Position numbers and translations under genes: made by a program. From Akebia trifoliata (Eukaryota; Streptophyta; Magnoliopsida; Ranunculales; Lardizabalaceae): a DNA stretch of 64,000 nucleotides. Shown piece by piece: positions 53,501-64,000 of this stretch. The stretch spans positions 46,237,560-46,301,559 of the forward strand of contig CM030711.1 of assembly GCA_017979445.1 (NCBI GenBank), given 5' to 3'. Under the pieces are notes generated by a model. The model had not been told where the DNA came from, did no database searches, and saw only the letters and a list, made by a program, of their open reading frames with translations. Position 1 is the stretch's first letter, and the number at the start of each line of letters is the position of its first letter.

Positions 53501-54104
53501 CATCACCAAGCAACCCTGCACCCCTAACATGGTTAAGAGCCGTTTCCTGCAAATACCCATACTTGTGAGGATTGAACAAACTTCCAAAAACAAACCTACA
53601 AAGACACATATGTATCCTTGCCTGTAAATGATTCATTAATGTCTCTATGGACGCAGTCTGATCAGCGCCTATTTCATATGACCTAATGGAGAAATTCTGC
53701 CTGAAAACAAGACCATCCTGAACTATCCTCCCCAAACCAAAGGGGTCTACGAGTGTGTCGGGATACTTTGGTTTCCAATCAAGAAGTGTCCACTGCTTTT
53801 CAGCTGCCAAGAAGAACGCCGTGATGGCAGTAAGAAGCACACCCCAATCAGGCAATTGATTGATGAATGTTGTCTTTGATGGCAGAAACAGTGTCTCATC
53901 CTCTTTCTTCACATGTTCCATCGGTGTCATTAAACTGACCGAGGTCCCATTGATCTTGGGAGGAGCTTGGGCGTTCGCCTTAACACGTAGACCTCTAGAA
54001 GATGCAGGCTTTGATGACTTGATGCCCTTAACATCCAAATTATCTGATCCCTTGATCAAAGACGACGAAGGGAAGAACAGTGAGGCGGCTGCTGTGGAAA
54101 CCAT
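50529..54104 (-). CDS. FATB: Plastid acyl-ACP thioesterase FATB (palmitoyl-type)
   Basis: Minus-strand exons are 54104-53622, 53546-53413, 52010-51897, 51733-51562, 51453-51385 and 50762-50529, in phase, giving 401 residues. The enzyme hydrolyses saturated acyl-ACP, mainly palmitoyl-ACP, in the plastid stroma, releasing fatty acids for export. The protein has a Ser/Ala-rich transit peptide (about 1-50), the INQLPDW start of the conserved part (81-87), a hydrophobic helix (about 86-101) typical of FATB, then two hotdog folds. Active-site residues fall in DVNQH (Asp308, Asn310, His312) and KEC (Glu346, Cys347), with the spacing known from FatB enzymes. Intron 1 (53621-53547) starts with GC (CAG|GCAAGG), is only 75 nt long and contains no stop in frame. 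Intron 2 carries a MITE and intron 5 a cluster of palindromes. Position 348 is Arg, where I recall Gly as usual in the family. Start: the first ATG of the transit-peptide frame. Confidence 0.97.
51035..51212. repeat. Cluster of CGCTG-ACAGTCCAGCG palindromic motifs in FATB intron 5
   Basis: Four related words occur within about 180 bp: CGCTGGACAGTCCGGCGTTT (51036), CGCTGGACTGTCCACG (51064), AACGCTGAACAGTCCAGCGT (51127) and AACGCTGTACAGTCC (51197). Each is wholly or partly palindromic. Together they could fold as nested hairpins. They may be the remnant of a small transposon. Confidence 0.7.
53153..53341. mobile_element. MITE, AAAATTTTGAAGCGG family, in FATB intron 2
   Basis: The left end GCCGCTTCAAAATTTTGGAG and right end CCAAAATTTTGAAGCGGA are inverted repeats. 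The second copy is nested at about 40652-40845, sharing TTTATTTCACA and ATACCTCCTTG-like interior blocks. Confidence 0.75.
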
Positions 54105-54800
54105 GATGATAAGATGGGAACCGTGGGATACTCGATCAGTCGAAGTGGATCACAGATCTGGTCACGTTTACGAAAAAATGTAAGAAAAAAAAATTCAATT
54201 TTTAGCTTTCTAATACCAATTTCATGAATGAAAGAATCACGAAAACTACATTCTCATTCTTCGAAACAGATCTGTGACAAATAAAAAACCAAAAACAGTT
54301 ACAGATTGGAACACATAACAAAACAACCTTTACTTCCAGCTAAATTATTTAAAAATTAAATAATAAAAAAAACTTTTATTTTAATAATTGGAGGTTCCGG
54401 AATCTGAATTCTAAAAAGATAATCTTTAAATAAATAAAAAAATCATTAACATAAAAATTTCAAAGAAATACAACCCTTGAAATCTGAGAAGATCGCCTAA
54501 AACTCCAAAAGGGTAAATCTATCTATAAGGGGAACAAGAGAGGGATAGAGAAAGAAGTCGGTCTTCTCTTCATTGCAACTCCATTGAAAAATCTAAAGAT
54601 AAACCCTAAATGAATGGAAACTAATCGAAATTCTTCAATCCTAGAAATTAAAATTCTCACCTAAGAGGAGAGTCGTGTTAGTAGCAGAGATTCGTGACGA
54701 TTATTTTCTGATATTTTCTTTTTAATGGTTTCTATTAAACCCAAAAAAAAAATTTGAATTTTTTCAGAGGAGAGAGAGAGAGAGAGAGGGTTATGGGTGG
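54105..54800 (-). other. FATB 5' leader with probable leader intron and CT microsatellite
   Basis: On the minus strand, the presumed leader exon begins after a (CT)n tract (plus-strand GAGAGA run at 54771-54788) and could end with the donor CTCTTAG|GTGAGA near 54663. A candidate acceptor GTGACCAG lies near 54158, just upstream of the ATG at 54104. The layout fits the leader introns common in FATB genes, but no transcript evidence is available. Confidence 0.5.
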
Positions 54801-56154
54801 TTGTTAGGAATTGATTGTCGGCCCCTACCGTTTAATAGTGGATCATACCTGGCCTCCCGCCTCTTTCGTTCAAAGTTCCAATATTCGTCCCTTACTAGAG
54901 TTAAATTACTTAAATGCCCTTTAAACATTTCTGAATTAGAGAAATATTTTGTCTATAGTCTTCTAATATTTATAAGAAAAATAATCCCCCTAACCTTACT
55001 AAGTTAGTAAGGATTTCACCCCCTTACTAAGGATCCTTGGACTCACTTCTTGGCATCTAAAAACATGATCCGACGCTTTAAGGTTGTAGATGATGAAATT
55101 CTATGACTTTTTAAAAAGAAAAAAAAATTATTTTTCACCATTTAATTTCATTTTTAAGTTTAGGGGTTATGTGGAAGTTCGGTGGCTAAAACCTTGGATC
55201 TAGTTCAAAAGAAATTGTTTTTTTAATTTTTTTTATATATAAATATATTTTTTTGATAAAAGATTTTCTATGAATCTTAAGAGGATTTTCTATAAATATA
55301 AAACCACTAATTGGTTTATTTTTCTTTACTAGCACACCCATCTTCTTCCTCGCACACAAAGATTTTTGGTATATTTTCTAAGGGGGATTAATGTGGTAAA
55401 GAAATTTAAGAATTTTCAATTGAAGAAGAGGTGATGAAGATAGAAGGATAGAACAATCCCCAAAAGAGAAATGGTCATAATATAAGTTAAAAAATAAAAT
55501 AAAAGTAGGGTTGCGGGTCGCAATCCAGAGCGATGTCTCATTCCTATAGTAGCATAAGAACTCTACGTGTAACGTTTTGTTTCGAGATACACAAGGACAA
55601 AGCTTTATAGTTATGTAAACTACCAGGTTAGAGGTATAGAAAAAAATGGTCAAATTATCACAATTTTTTTAATAATACTCTTTCAAATTTATTTATTTTT
55701 TCTTTTTCGCCCCTTAAGCCCCAAAGGCACTGGCAAATTCTAGTCTGTAATAAGACACAATGGTGAGCCCTACTTCTTTGTCTCAATCTTTATACCCATA
55801 AAGGATATATCTCTATCTCGATAACACAACTTTTACTCTTACGATATTTTCTCTTCTTCTACTTCTAAGAACTACTTTTTTTGCTTGAATTACCCCTTCA
55901 ACTTTAAATACCCCAACTTTATTATCTTTTCTCTTGTACATGATGTCTGCGTCATAGGCAAACCCTAGTAAAAATATAATACAAGAAAAAAACTATAATA
56001 GGTCGGGACCACAATTCAACAACAAGAAACCTTAAAACTCCTTCTTTGTTCATTCTTACTCCTTTAACCAATCATTTTGGAACTCGTGATATTTCTCTAA
56101 CCAACGTAAAAGTCCAAATCAAAGAAGGAGTTTCAAACCAACTGAGGAATGCAC

Positions 56155-56262
56155 GTGGTTTTGAGTACACAGCTAATGTGGCTAGGGCACCTGGACTTGA
56201 ACCCATGACCTCAAAGTTGCCTTGCAATGTTTCAAACCAACTGAGTTGTGGGTCTAAGTCCT
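56155..56262 (-). mobile_element. tRNA-derived SINE, family B, inverted
   Basis: The minus strand reads GACTTAGACCCACAACTCAG (A-box region) and GGTCATGGGTTCAAGTCCAG (B box), as in the other family-B copies, but the 3' tail diverges. A 17-nt word GTTTCAAACCAACTGAG occurs at 56130 and again at 56228, so a second truncated copy may lie just to the left. Confidence 0.75.
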
Positions 56263-57351
56263 ATTATTTTTAAATTATTGAAAAATAATATTTTATAATA
56301 CATAAAAAATATTTTTAATAATAGTTAAAATAGAAAAAGAGGGGTTGTCCTTGTACAACTGTGACAAATATACTTTAAGGAGAGTATTAGACTCAAGAAA
56401 GATTAAAGATGCACAATATATTTGAAAATGGAACAATCTTCCAAAGCCTTTGGTTACCATTAATGCCCTTAATAATCTTCTTATTTTATAATCTTGTAAT
56501 GGCAAAGTGTGGGTGTTATAGTAATTGTAAGATGATAATTTTACCAACAATTTCTTTTGAATATAATGGAAATAACATCCTTACAAAATTATCATCATAC
56601 AATGACAATACTAAGATAATATAATGTAAGGGTAATTTTATAATTAAAAAAAAAAAATTAATCAATGTAGATTTACATTCATAATTCTCGCATTCTTTCG
56701 TTATATTAACATAGCATAAAATACATTTTCAAAACTTCATTAATATAAGTCAAGATTATAATTTAACACAATTTTTTCAAAAAATCAATTATTTTTGTTA
56801 CCAAAAGCATCTCTCTCATGTTAAATTTTTATTTTTAATTCACATTCATCTCCCTTTGAATCCATTAAACAAATTCAACTCTCTGCAAATTTTGCCCTTT
56901 ATTTTATATGGAAATTGATATGTATGCAAGGGCATTGTTGGAAACATAAGAAAGTTTTGTGAAACAAAACTATGGTCCTGCCACCTAGGTTATAGATACC
57001 TTTCGCTATCCAAATTATAGAATATGGTCCACCTTTGCAATAAAATTGTATTTATATCCTTACAGGTTGGGCGTTGTACCTGTACCGCTACTTTCATGTT
57101 TGACCACTTATTTAATCATTATTAGAGAACTTTATACATACACCTCCAATTTTAGTGAATATTCCAGATACCCTTTTTTTTAAACTAATGACACATCCTT
57201 GACGATGGCCTTTTTCGAGAGACTACTCAGAAATAACCTAAATGCCCTCATCGTCCTAAAAAATCATTATCTTCGACATCGTCTTCCACCTCTTACTCAA
57301 AATTCTTCGTTTTCCTTTCAAATTCGTAACATTAATGTAATAAGAGTGCTT

Positions 57352-57509
57352 ATTTTGCAGCTCAACTTGACTGGATAACTCAAAAACTCATAGATGTGGT
57401 AACGTGGCAGGGTAACTCAAATATGTGCAGTTGTGTATCTCAAAGAAATCAATGATTCTTGCAGGTTACACGTCACTTGAGTTATCCTATCTGGTTGAGT
57501 TACAAAATC
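57352..57509. repeat. Foldback hairpin element, copy 6
   Basis: The outer arms at 57352-57383 and 57477-57509 pair with about 7 mismatches in 32 (shared GGATAACTCAA). The loop holds GTGTATCTCAAAGAAAT (57433-57449), the reverse complement of the copy-5 loop. Arm sequence differs from all other copies. Confidence 0.7.
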
Positions 57510-57540
57510 AATACACAAATAATAATGCCATTACTTAAAC

Positions 57541-57732
57541 GGTTTTGTTGAAGTGTGCCCTAAGGACACACTTTAAAGTCCAATAAAAATACACTTTGAA
57601 AAATGAAATTCGAGGGTATTTTGATAAATAAAAATTAAGGGCAGTTTCGGTATAAAATCCAATTTTCAAAGTGTATTTATTGCACTTTAACGTGTGTCTT
57701 TACCTTAAGGGCACAGGTTAACAAGACCCTTA
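57541..57732. mobile_element. MITE, GTTAAC/GTGCCC family
   Basis: The left part GTGTGCCCTAAGGACACAC and right end AAGGGCACAGGTTAACAAGA are inverted. The interior shares the AAGTGTATTTATTGCACTTT block with the copies at 40453 and 40630. Confidence 0.75.
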
Positions 57733-58689
57733 AGCAACATTTGCGGCCCCTTCATATTATGATTGCCCCTTCTAGATTTGTTAGTCAAAAGTCGCTATGA
57801 GAAAGATTTGGTAGTTCAACTTAAACCTTCACAAATGTTTGATTTAATAACTTTTTTTTATTATTACACACTACTGTAGATGCATATCAAAACTCACAAG
57901 TAAGATCTCTATATCATTGTATTCTTCGATTATGTAAACTGATTGCTGCTTTTTTTTTTTTTTGGTAGAATGTTGTCACTATACAACACAGTTGTCTTGT
58001 TTGCCAAAGGCACTCCAATGACCAATTCAAGCAATAAATGTAAGAGAGCGATGGGAGGCTATCATACCTCCATTCATAACTACCCTTTCGTCCGTGCCAT
58101 GGTACGTTTCAAAACTCGCAGCAATAGTGTTGTTAACCTAGAAATAGTAATTTTCTTATCCAAAATTTTACCATTTTGTTTAAAACAACTATTCTCGATG
58201 AATCTATCTTAGGACACCTACATTATTATTTAGAGAGATTTACCTAACAGGCCTAACTATTGCATTTTATTACAAAAACTCCCTTGGCGTTCAATTTTCC
58301 ATTTAACATATCTTGGAATGGATCGTAACCACAACAATTTGTGGCATCCAGAAGGTTTTTGGATTTGATAACACAGGGTTATAAAAGACACAATTCTAAG
58401 AACTTTGAAAAAAAAAATAAAGATAATTTCACCTTTGACTTTTAGTTTTAAATTTGGGAGCACAAGCTCAATAGCCATCTACTTTCCTCAATTCGATTAA
58501 GGTATAAAATAAAATCTTTTGAATCTGAGTGATCTTACTTAATCATGCTAGCCTGATTCATAACGATAACAAACTTTATAAAGGGAGTTTTGTAATAAAA
58601 TTGCTGACAGATAGGTCTGGCAGGCAAATCTCCCTATTATCTATCAGATATGATGATGTCCTAGTCAAAACTCCTTCCCCAAAACCTCA

Positions 58690-58910
58690 TTTTCCCACGA
58701 GATCCATTAGGTTCTGTGAAGGGGAAGATTTGGTTCCCTAACCATCTGAGAAAGTGGAATTCAAATCCCAACTTAGGGGCCAACCTCTGGGTGTTGTCCC
58801 AGAAATTACCTGTTGTGTGTGTTGGGGGGCTGCACATGCCCGAGGATTAGATGGGTGCTCTAAGAGGCCTAATACCTCTTTTCAATAATAAAAAATAAAA
58901 AATAAAAAGA
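58690..58910 (+). mobile_element. SINE-like retroposon with AATAAAAA tail
   Basis: The segment contains a B-box-like GGAATTCAAATCCCA near 58757, the stretch GGGCTGCACATGCCCGAGGA, which I have seen in similar form in plant retroposons, and a tail of AATAAAAA repeats ending at about 58910. The left boundary is uncertain and no target duplication was found. Confidence 0.5.
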
Positions 58911-59476
58911 TCTGTTTCCCTCCAACTCAAAGACAGAATCTCTAGGTGTCAAAAGTCTTAGAAACTTAAATTGGGTGCAATAAAGATATACCATGACATT
59001 TATACAAATTGAAGTAGCAAATTTTAACTGGCCTGCTAATCCAGGATCAACGAGGATTTTCTCCTTGATTAGGGTAATCAGAAACAGTCCCATAAAGATT
59101 GCATTTCTCTCATTCATTTACCCTTTCTTTATATATTTGGTTCCTTCTCCCATTAAAGATATAATAGAGATAATTTTATAAAGATTCAAGTAAAAGAAAC
59201 TTTTATAGCCCTTCCCTGTTTATAATGTCATTTAATGATCATTATTAAAACATGCTAATGTTTTACATGATCTACAGGCTGGAAACGGTATTTAGGTAAA
59301 CCAGCTGTCTCTAGCAATGGAAATGAACTATCAAACTCAAGTAAATAGATTTTCCGTACACAAAAAATGATAAAAAACAGTGTCACATTGCATTTCAGGA
59401 AAGTAAACGAAAATTGATCATAATTGTACCAGAGCTTACTGTTTATTTCTCATACTACAGATCCAAAAAAGGGGGC

Positions 59477-59870
59477 TTACCGCACCGGCTGCTGGTTGTA
59501 GTGGTTCTTTTCTTTCTTCTTTGCAGCAGCAAGCTTTGCGCTCCTTGCAGCGACCTCGATAGCGGCAGCTCTTGCAGCAGCGTCCATCTCTTTGTTTGAT
59601 TTTTTCTTCTTCATGGTTGCTACCTTCTTCAGTCGCTCTTTCACATCAGTAGCAGCAGATGTGTCTTCTTCTGCCTGGTTCAGTCTCAGCTGCGGCTTCA
59701 TTAGGCACATTGTTAGCATCAGATCCATCGTGCTGGTCCTGTTCTTTAGCCTCCTTGGAAGATTTGTCCTTCTTCTTCTTCTTTTTAGCACTTTTGCTCT
59801 CCCCACTAACATTCTCTTTCTTTTCCACATCTCCTGCATTGTGCTCCTCTTGCTTAACACCTGCCACATT
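59477..59870 (-). pseudogene. Lysine-rich C-terminal coding fragment with apparent frame break
   Basis: On the minus strand, a frame from about 59870 to about 59685 encodes an acidic/lysine-rich segment (KKKKKKDKSSKEAKEQDQHD...). It then hits a stop near 59644. A second frame, offset by one base, carries on from about 59685 to the stop at 59477 with KERLKKVATMKKKKSNKEMD and an alanine/lysine helix ending NHYNQQPVR. Both halves have strongly coding-like composition, so the original gene probably read through, and one base has been lost, or an unrecognised intron or sequencing error lies between. I do not recognise the family, and exons upstream (toward higher coordinates) could not be found in the remaining 4 kb. 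Confidence 0.45.
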
Positions 59871-60518
59871 TCTTGTAGACAAAATTACCTCCCTTTTCAA
59901 GATTTAAGTATAACAATCACTAGCAAAGATTTTGTACAGCATTCGCATGCATATTTGCATGCATACATGGGGCACAAGCAACCAACAGGTTATTAATACA
60001 TTAACAAATTGCAGTAAAATGCAAAAGATTACAGTGCAAACAAATAATTATAATGATAGCAGCAGCAAAACATGTATTGGGCAAATATCATGATTCCAGT
60101 AAATTTATTTATTTAATTTCTGTGTGTGTGGGTGGGATGCAGTAAACAACAGGAAGTTTAGGGGCACAAAGGCTTATGCAAAACAGGTTGGACCCCAAAC
60201 TGATTTATGACAATTTGTGGGCGAAAAAGCAGGGTCTCAATTGTTTTAAAAAATGTTATAAGATGATCAAAATTGCACAATAGAATCAAATCATTGAGCA
60301 TAAATTTCCCTGTGAATAGTGATGGTCGATAGTTTATACTCAAGATGGATATTTTTGTATGAAGTATAACAAGTAATAAAAAATTTGAGAATATCTCTAA
60401 CAATTTATAATTCAATTGCTTTAAAGGAAAGAATATAAATTAACAGTGTTGCTAACTGAAAAGCACTACGAAAATAATATTAATAGATACAATTTGACAC
60501 TACGTGAGTTATATAATC

Positions 60519-60682
60519 ATTTTTTTTTTATAATCACCAGGTATCCCTGTAGACAGCAGACCGGGCCCATATCTGGGCTTTGCCCAGTCCATAGACCATG
60601 GTCTTGTCCAAGGACTAGTCCTGGAGCACGTGTAACCCCCTTACATCATACGCACCAGGTAAGTGAGAGTGCACCCTCGCGG
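60519..60682 (-). mobile_element. SINE-like retroposon, 164 bp, with perfect 15-bp target duplication
   Basis: GTGAGTTATATAATC occurs at 60504-60518 and again at 60683-60697. Between them, on the minus strand, is a GC-rich body starting CCGCGAGGGTGCACTC and ending in GGTGATTATAAAAAAAAAA, a poly-A tail. The body contains the inverted words GGGCAAAGCCC and ACCATGGT. No convincing tRNA boxes are visible, so its progenitor RNA is unknown. Confidence 0.85.
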
Positions 60683-61712
60683 GTGAGTTATATAATCTTA
60701 TTCCTGTAGAACAAAATAATATGAGCTGCATGGGAGATCTGTAATCTAGAATATGTATAGTACAACAGATATAATATTTTATTTATTGTGTACATTTTTT
60801 GAGAGAACGGTGGGGATGTGTACAAAATGAAGCTAGTAAGAGGGCAGCCTCAATAGCTTGAAATTTGAAGCCAAGACCTTAAATTGTTTAGAATTTCCAC
60901 AAAGGTTACTCCATTACATTCCTATGCCACATGAAAAAATGCTAGCTTCTATGTTTTGAAGCATCATCTCTTGAACTATCCTAGACCAAATGGGAGTCCA
61001 AACACTCGTCCCAAAGCCTAAATTTCGCATGAGATAATAAGCTGTTTGGAAAGACCAATCAAATTACAGTCTCTAAAAGATATGTTTCAAACACCGTTGA
61101 CGAACACATAATGAAATAATAGGTGATTAACTGGCTCTTAGTAGGCTTTTAACGTTGGAAACACAAGTTAAGTATGATCTTATTTCAGCTAATCAAGTGG
61201 TCCACCTTTAGGATTTTGTCAAGTATGGCCATTCGAAAAGAGAAATGCACTTAGGAAGGACTTTGATTTCAATAAATCAATTCGAGCAAAAAAAAGACGA
61301 TTTTGGATTACCAAAAAGAGCAAATAAGAAAGATCATATTATACAGATACACTAGATTTGTCCTTGCCTAAACATGGGCATCCTCTTTGGGGTTAAGGGG
61401 GTAAAAGAAGAAAAACAATAAACTTGGAGTGGTATTATTGGAAAAGGGGGAGAAGAGGAAATTGGAGGAGAATTATTGTAAAAGAATAGTAAAGGACAGA
61501 AAATAGGGTTGGAGGGGTATTCTTGGAAAGGGAGGTAGAAGAGGAAAAATAATAAAGTTGGATGGACATTCTTGGAAAGGAAGATAAAAGGAAAAACAAT
61601 AAAATTAAAGTTGTCGAGATTCGTAAGGTAACTAAATCCCATGGAGGGGATGAAGGGACCCTTTTATTATATAGATATGGAGTTCCATAAGGCCCATGTT
61701 ATAGGCACGCAT

Positions 61713-62015
61713 CCCCCCCCCCCCCCCCCCGCCTCTCTCTCTCTCTCTCTCTCTCTCCCATTATTCTTCTTCTCTATCCATCACCACCATCGTTGCCCTC
61801 CACTGCTCCCCACCCTTCTGGGGGGAAAAAGATGAAGAAAAAAAAAGTGGGGTATGGGGGCAAAGAGGGTTTCTGAAGGAAAAAAAACAGAGGAAGAAAT
61901 AGAGAAAGATAGAGGAGAGGATGGAGGGCAGCAGTTGTAATGGTTGAGGAAGTAGAAGAGGAAAAAGAAGAACGACGTACATGCGTGTGTGTGTGCGTTT
62001 AGAGAGAGAGAGAGA
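61713..62015. repeat. Poly-C tract, CT microsatellite and facing GA microsatellite
   Basis: Eighteen consecutive C (61713-61730) are followed by GC and a (CT)n run to about 61756. About 240 bp further on, a GTGTGTGTGTGCG and (GA)n run lies at about 61985-62015, so the two simple repeats can pair as inverted repeats. Confidence 0.85.
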
Positions 62016-64000
62016 GGTGGTGGTGGCTGGAGAAGAAGAAGAATGGTGCCCTTATATATAAGTTGGTGCCCAAATCATGTTTAAAATCCTATGTGAGCCC
62101 TCTAAAAAATGGGTGTCCTCATAAGTCCGTGAGGTGCCTATAAAGATAGTCGCTCCAAAACCCAATGTGCTTATCTCCTTCATTCAATGAGATGGGAACC
62201 TCATCAATGTGTCTTGAAAAGCCGCAAGTTTATTTGACACCCAATCATTTATGTTCCTTCTAAACTAAAGATTCCAATCATTTTAACTCCAACCTCCCAA
62301 TTCATTTATTATTAATTCTTTTCTTTTTTAAATGAATATCTATTAGGAAAATGGTACAACTCCAGATTCTAAACAGCTAAACGACAACCGGACCATCTCC
62401 ACACCAAGTCCTCCCAAAATATGCCAACCTTAAACTTGATACCTTAGAAAACTTTTTAAAAACTTCGATTATGCTTTTCCAAACGTTAAGCATTGAGTTT
62501 TCATTTGAGTAACAATCATGTTTCTTGCTATCATACTTTTCTCCTTCATGTATCTATTGTTGACCTTGAATCCAATAACCTAAGAAAATACCTCAGAAAC
62601 TTCAACATAATTCAAGTAAGAATGTGCTATAATTCTAATGCTGAAATAAGATTGATGTGGGATCTTTTAGAACTCCTAATCAGACATATAATCCATGCAA
62701 AATCTGGATTAGCCAATGGTCCAGCCCCAGAATTTTAAAAAGTCCAATACAAGTGGCAGCATGCAAAATATTTAGGCCATTAAAAAAAGGAAACATTGAG
62801 CGTTCGAACTACCCATCAAAAAAGTTTTATTTATACTCCTATAGTATTAAAAGAGGAATTTTGTATGACAGAGCCACGTTGGGTAGCATCTCAGCCCTGA
62901 AAAGAAGTCCTGTCTCGGAAAACAGCCCTAAGAAGTGAGGATTTAAGTGACGGTCAAACACTATGAGAAGGCTTTTAGCGCTCATTGATCACTTAGTTGG
63001 TTCCATTAAAGTTCTAAAAGTGGAGCATTTTTGGAGCTGGTTGACACCATATACTTGGGCCCCACAAGACTCAAAAGAGAGAATTTTTAACTGTTGTTCA
63101 AACCAACTATAAGAGGTTTTTCATGTTGACCAAACTAAGGTACTGTCTGGGTTTCATATTGGGTCAAGTAGGGTTAAGATTTAGAGTTTTAGTTTGTTGG
63201 GTTCTATTTTTTTGTTTGGTTATTGTCTAGATTTTATAGTGTTATTAGAAACCTAGAATCCAAGATTTTTATTTATTATTGGTTTCCACTTTATTAAATT
63301 AGCAAGTTGCCGAGTAAGTGGCCTTCCTGTACAGCTCAAATCTCTTGTACTCCGTACCATGCTAAAAATCACCAAAACACCAGCCCTAGAATGCTACCTA
63401 CACCCTCTTTTTCTACCCATAAAATTTTCAAATCCAACACCATTGACCTTTTTCAATCAACCCATATTAAACCCTAAATCTTTTGTGCAACCTATCACTG
63501 TTAAACGGTCCTTGCTTATTCTGCATCAATTTTAGTATTTGAGCCATTCTCCTACATCGCTTCATTTGAGTCATAATACCATATTGTTGAGTGCTCCCCT
63601 CCATTTAATAACCTTTGATTCCTCAAATTGTAAAACCATACCCAACAAAGTGTTATTCTTTATTTCCTATGGTCCCGAGCACAACCACCATTTCATTTTA
63701 AGGGAGAAAACCACTTCTATCAACTATACCATACCATAAGAAATAGATTTCAGTCTAGCCTCGACACTTGAAAGAGAATTCTCATGAAATCGTGATCCCT
63801 GTAGGTAATTGACAATTATATATTGTCTGCTTTTTTTGAATTTGATATAAAATGTGTAATAAGATCATTCAAAATTTAGGAATATTTCACAAAGTTTTAA
63901 GCCTACTCGAATAATTCACATATTAACACACTATCACAATTTATTCATTTTTTTTTACAATAAGCAAGGTGATCGGTCCAATTGGAATGCTAGTATGTGA

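Larger units (their letters stand above)
54801..59476. other. Intergenic region right of FATB
   Basis: No conserved gene was found. The interval includes a loop-motif relic at 55576-55600, an inverted SINE-B copy near 56155-56262, a foldback at 57352-57509, a GTTAAC-family MITE at 57541-57732 and a SINE-like retroposon ending at about 58910. The FATB promoter should lie at its left edge. The remainder is AT-rich and unassigned. Confidence 0.6.
59901..64000. other. Gene-free right flank
   Basis: No conserved coding sequence was recognised. Contents are a retroposon with a perfect 15-bp duplication (60519-60682), a poly-C plus CT/GA low-complexity zone (61713-62015), and AT-rich unassigned sequence to the end. 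Upstream exons of the fragment at 59477-59870 could lie here or beyond the window, but none is visible. Confidence 0.6.

Noticed and set aside
53547..53621. Reading the FATB exon straight through as one 231-codon exon
   Set aside because: The 25 extra residues interrupt a stretch (MNHLQ|ETALNHV) that is continuous in FATB proteins, and good GC donor and AG acceptor sites bracket them.
57943..58212. 89-residue frame as a gene
   Set aside because: No recognisable domain, no splice context and repeat-rich surroundings.

Overview
This is plant nuclear DNA. It has AT-rich intergenic sequence, GT-AG introns with pyrimidine-rich acceptors, and a dense population of small plant-type transposons (hAT-like and foldback MITEs, tRNA-derived SINEs, LINE 3' ends, a TRIM element, a copia relic, Helitron-like ends). 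The encoded proteins (MUT9-like kinase, FATB thioesterase with a plastid transit peptide) point to a flowering plant. I cannot name the species.

Five complete protein-coding genes can be assembled exon by exon, each in an open, phase-consistent reading frame. Left to right they are: (1) a MUT9-like/casein-kinase-1-like kinase, + strand, 8350-17313, 16 coding exons, 703 residues; (2) the 26S proteasome ATPase RPT6, + strand, 21918-26254, 9 exons, 415 residues; (3) a small secreted/membrane-anchored protein with a thrombospondin type-1 domain, - strand, 34533-27509, 6 exons, 265 residues; (4) a multi-membrane-span RING-H2 E3 ligase, + strand, 43363-47712, 4 exons, 414 residues; (5) the plastid acyl-ACP thioesterase FATB, - strand, 54104-50529, 6 exons, 401 residues. 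A sixth, partial lysine-rich coding piece lies at about 59477-59870 on the - strand and carries an apparent frame break.

The layout is ordinary for a plant: genes 1 and 2 are in tandem, 2 and 3 converge, 3 and 4 diverge across about 9 kb of repeats, and 4 and 5 converge. There is no operon-like grouping. RPT6 and the RING ligase both belong to ubiquitin-proteasome turnover and the MUT9-like kinase is a nuclear/photoreceptor-linked kinase, but nothing in the sequence shows a joint function.

Regions 1-6.4 kb, 17.3-21.9 kb, 34.5-42.3 kb, 47.7-50.5 kb, 54.8-59.4 kb and 60-64 kb hold no gene that I can support. They consist largely of repeats. The most unusual signals are a dispersed family of about 130-170-bp hairpins whose loop motif is shared while the arms differ between copies yet stay self-complementary; two GC-AG introns (one, in FATB, is 75 nt, stop-free and frame-preserving); a LINE-TRIM-SINE nest with intact target-site duplications in a RING-gene intron; and several SINE families with readable target-site duplications.
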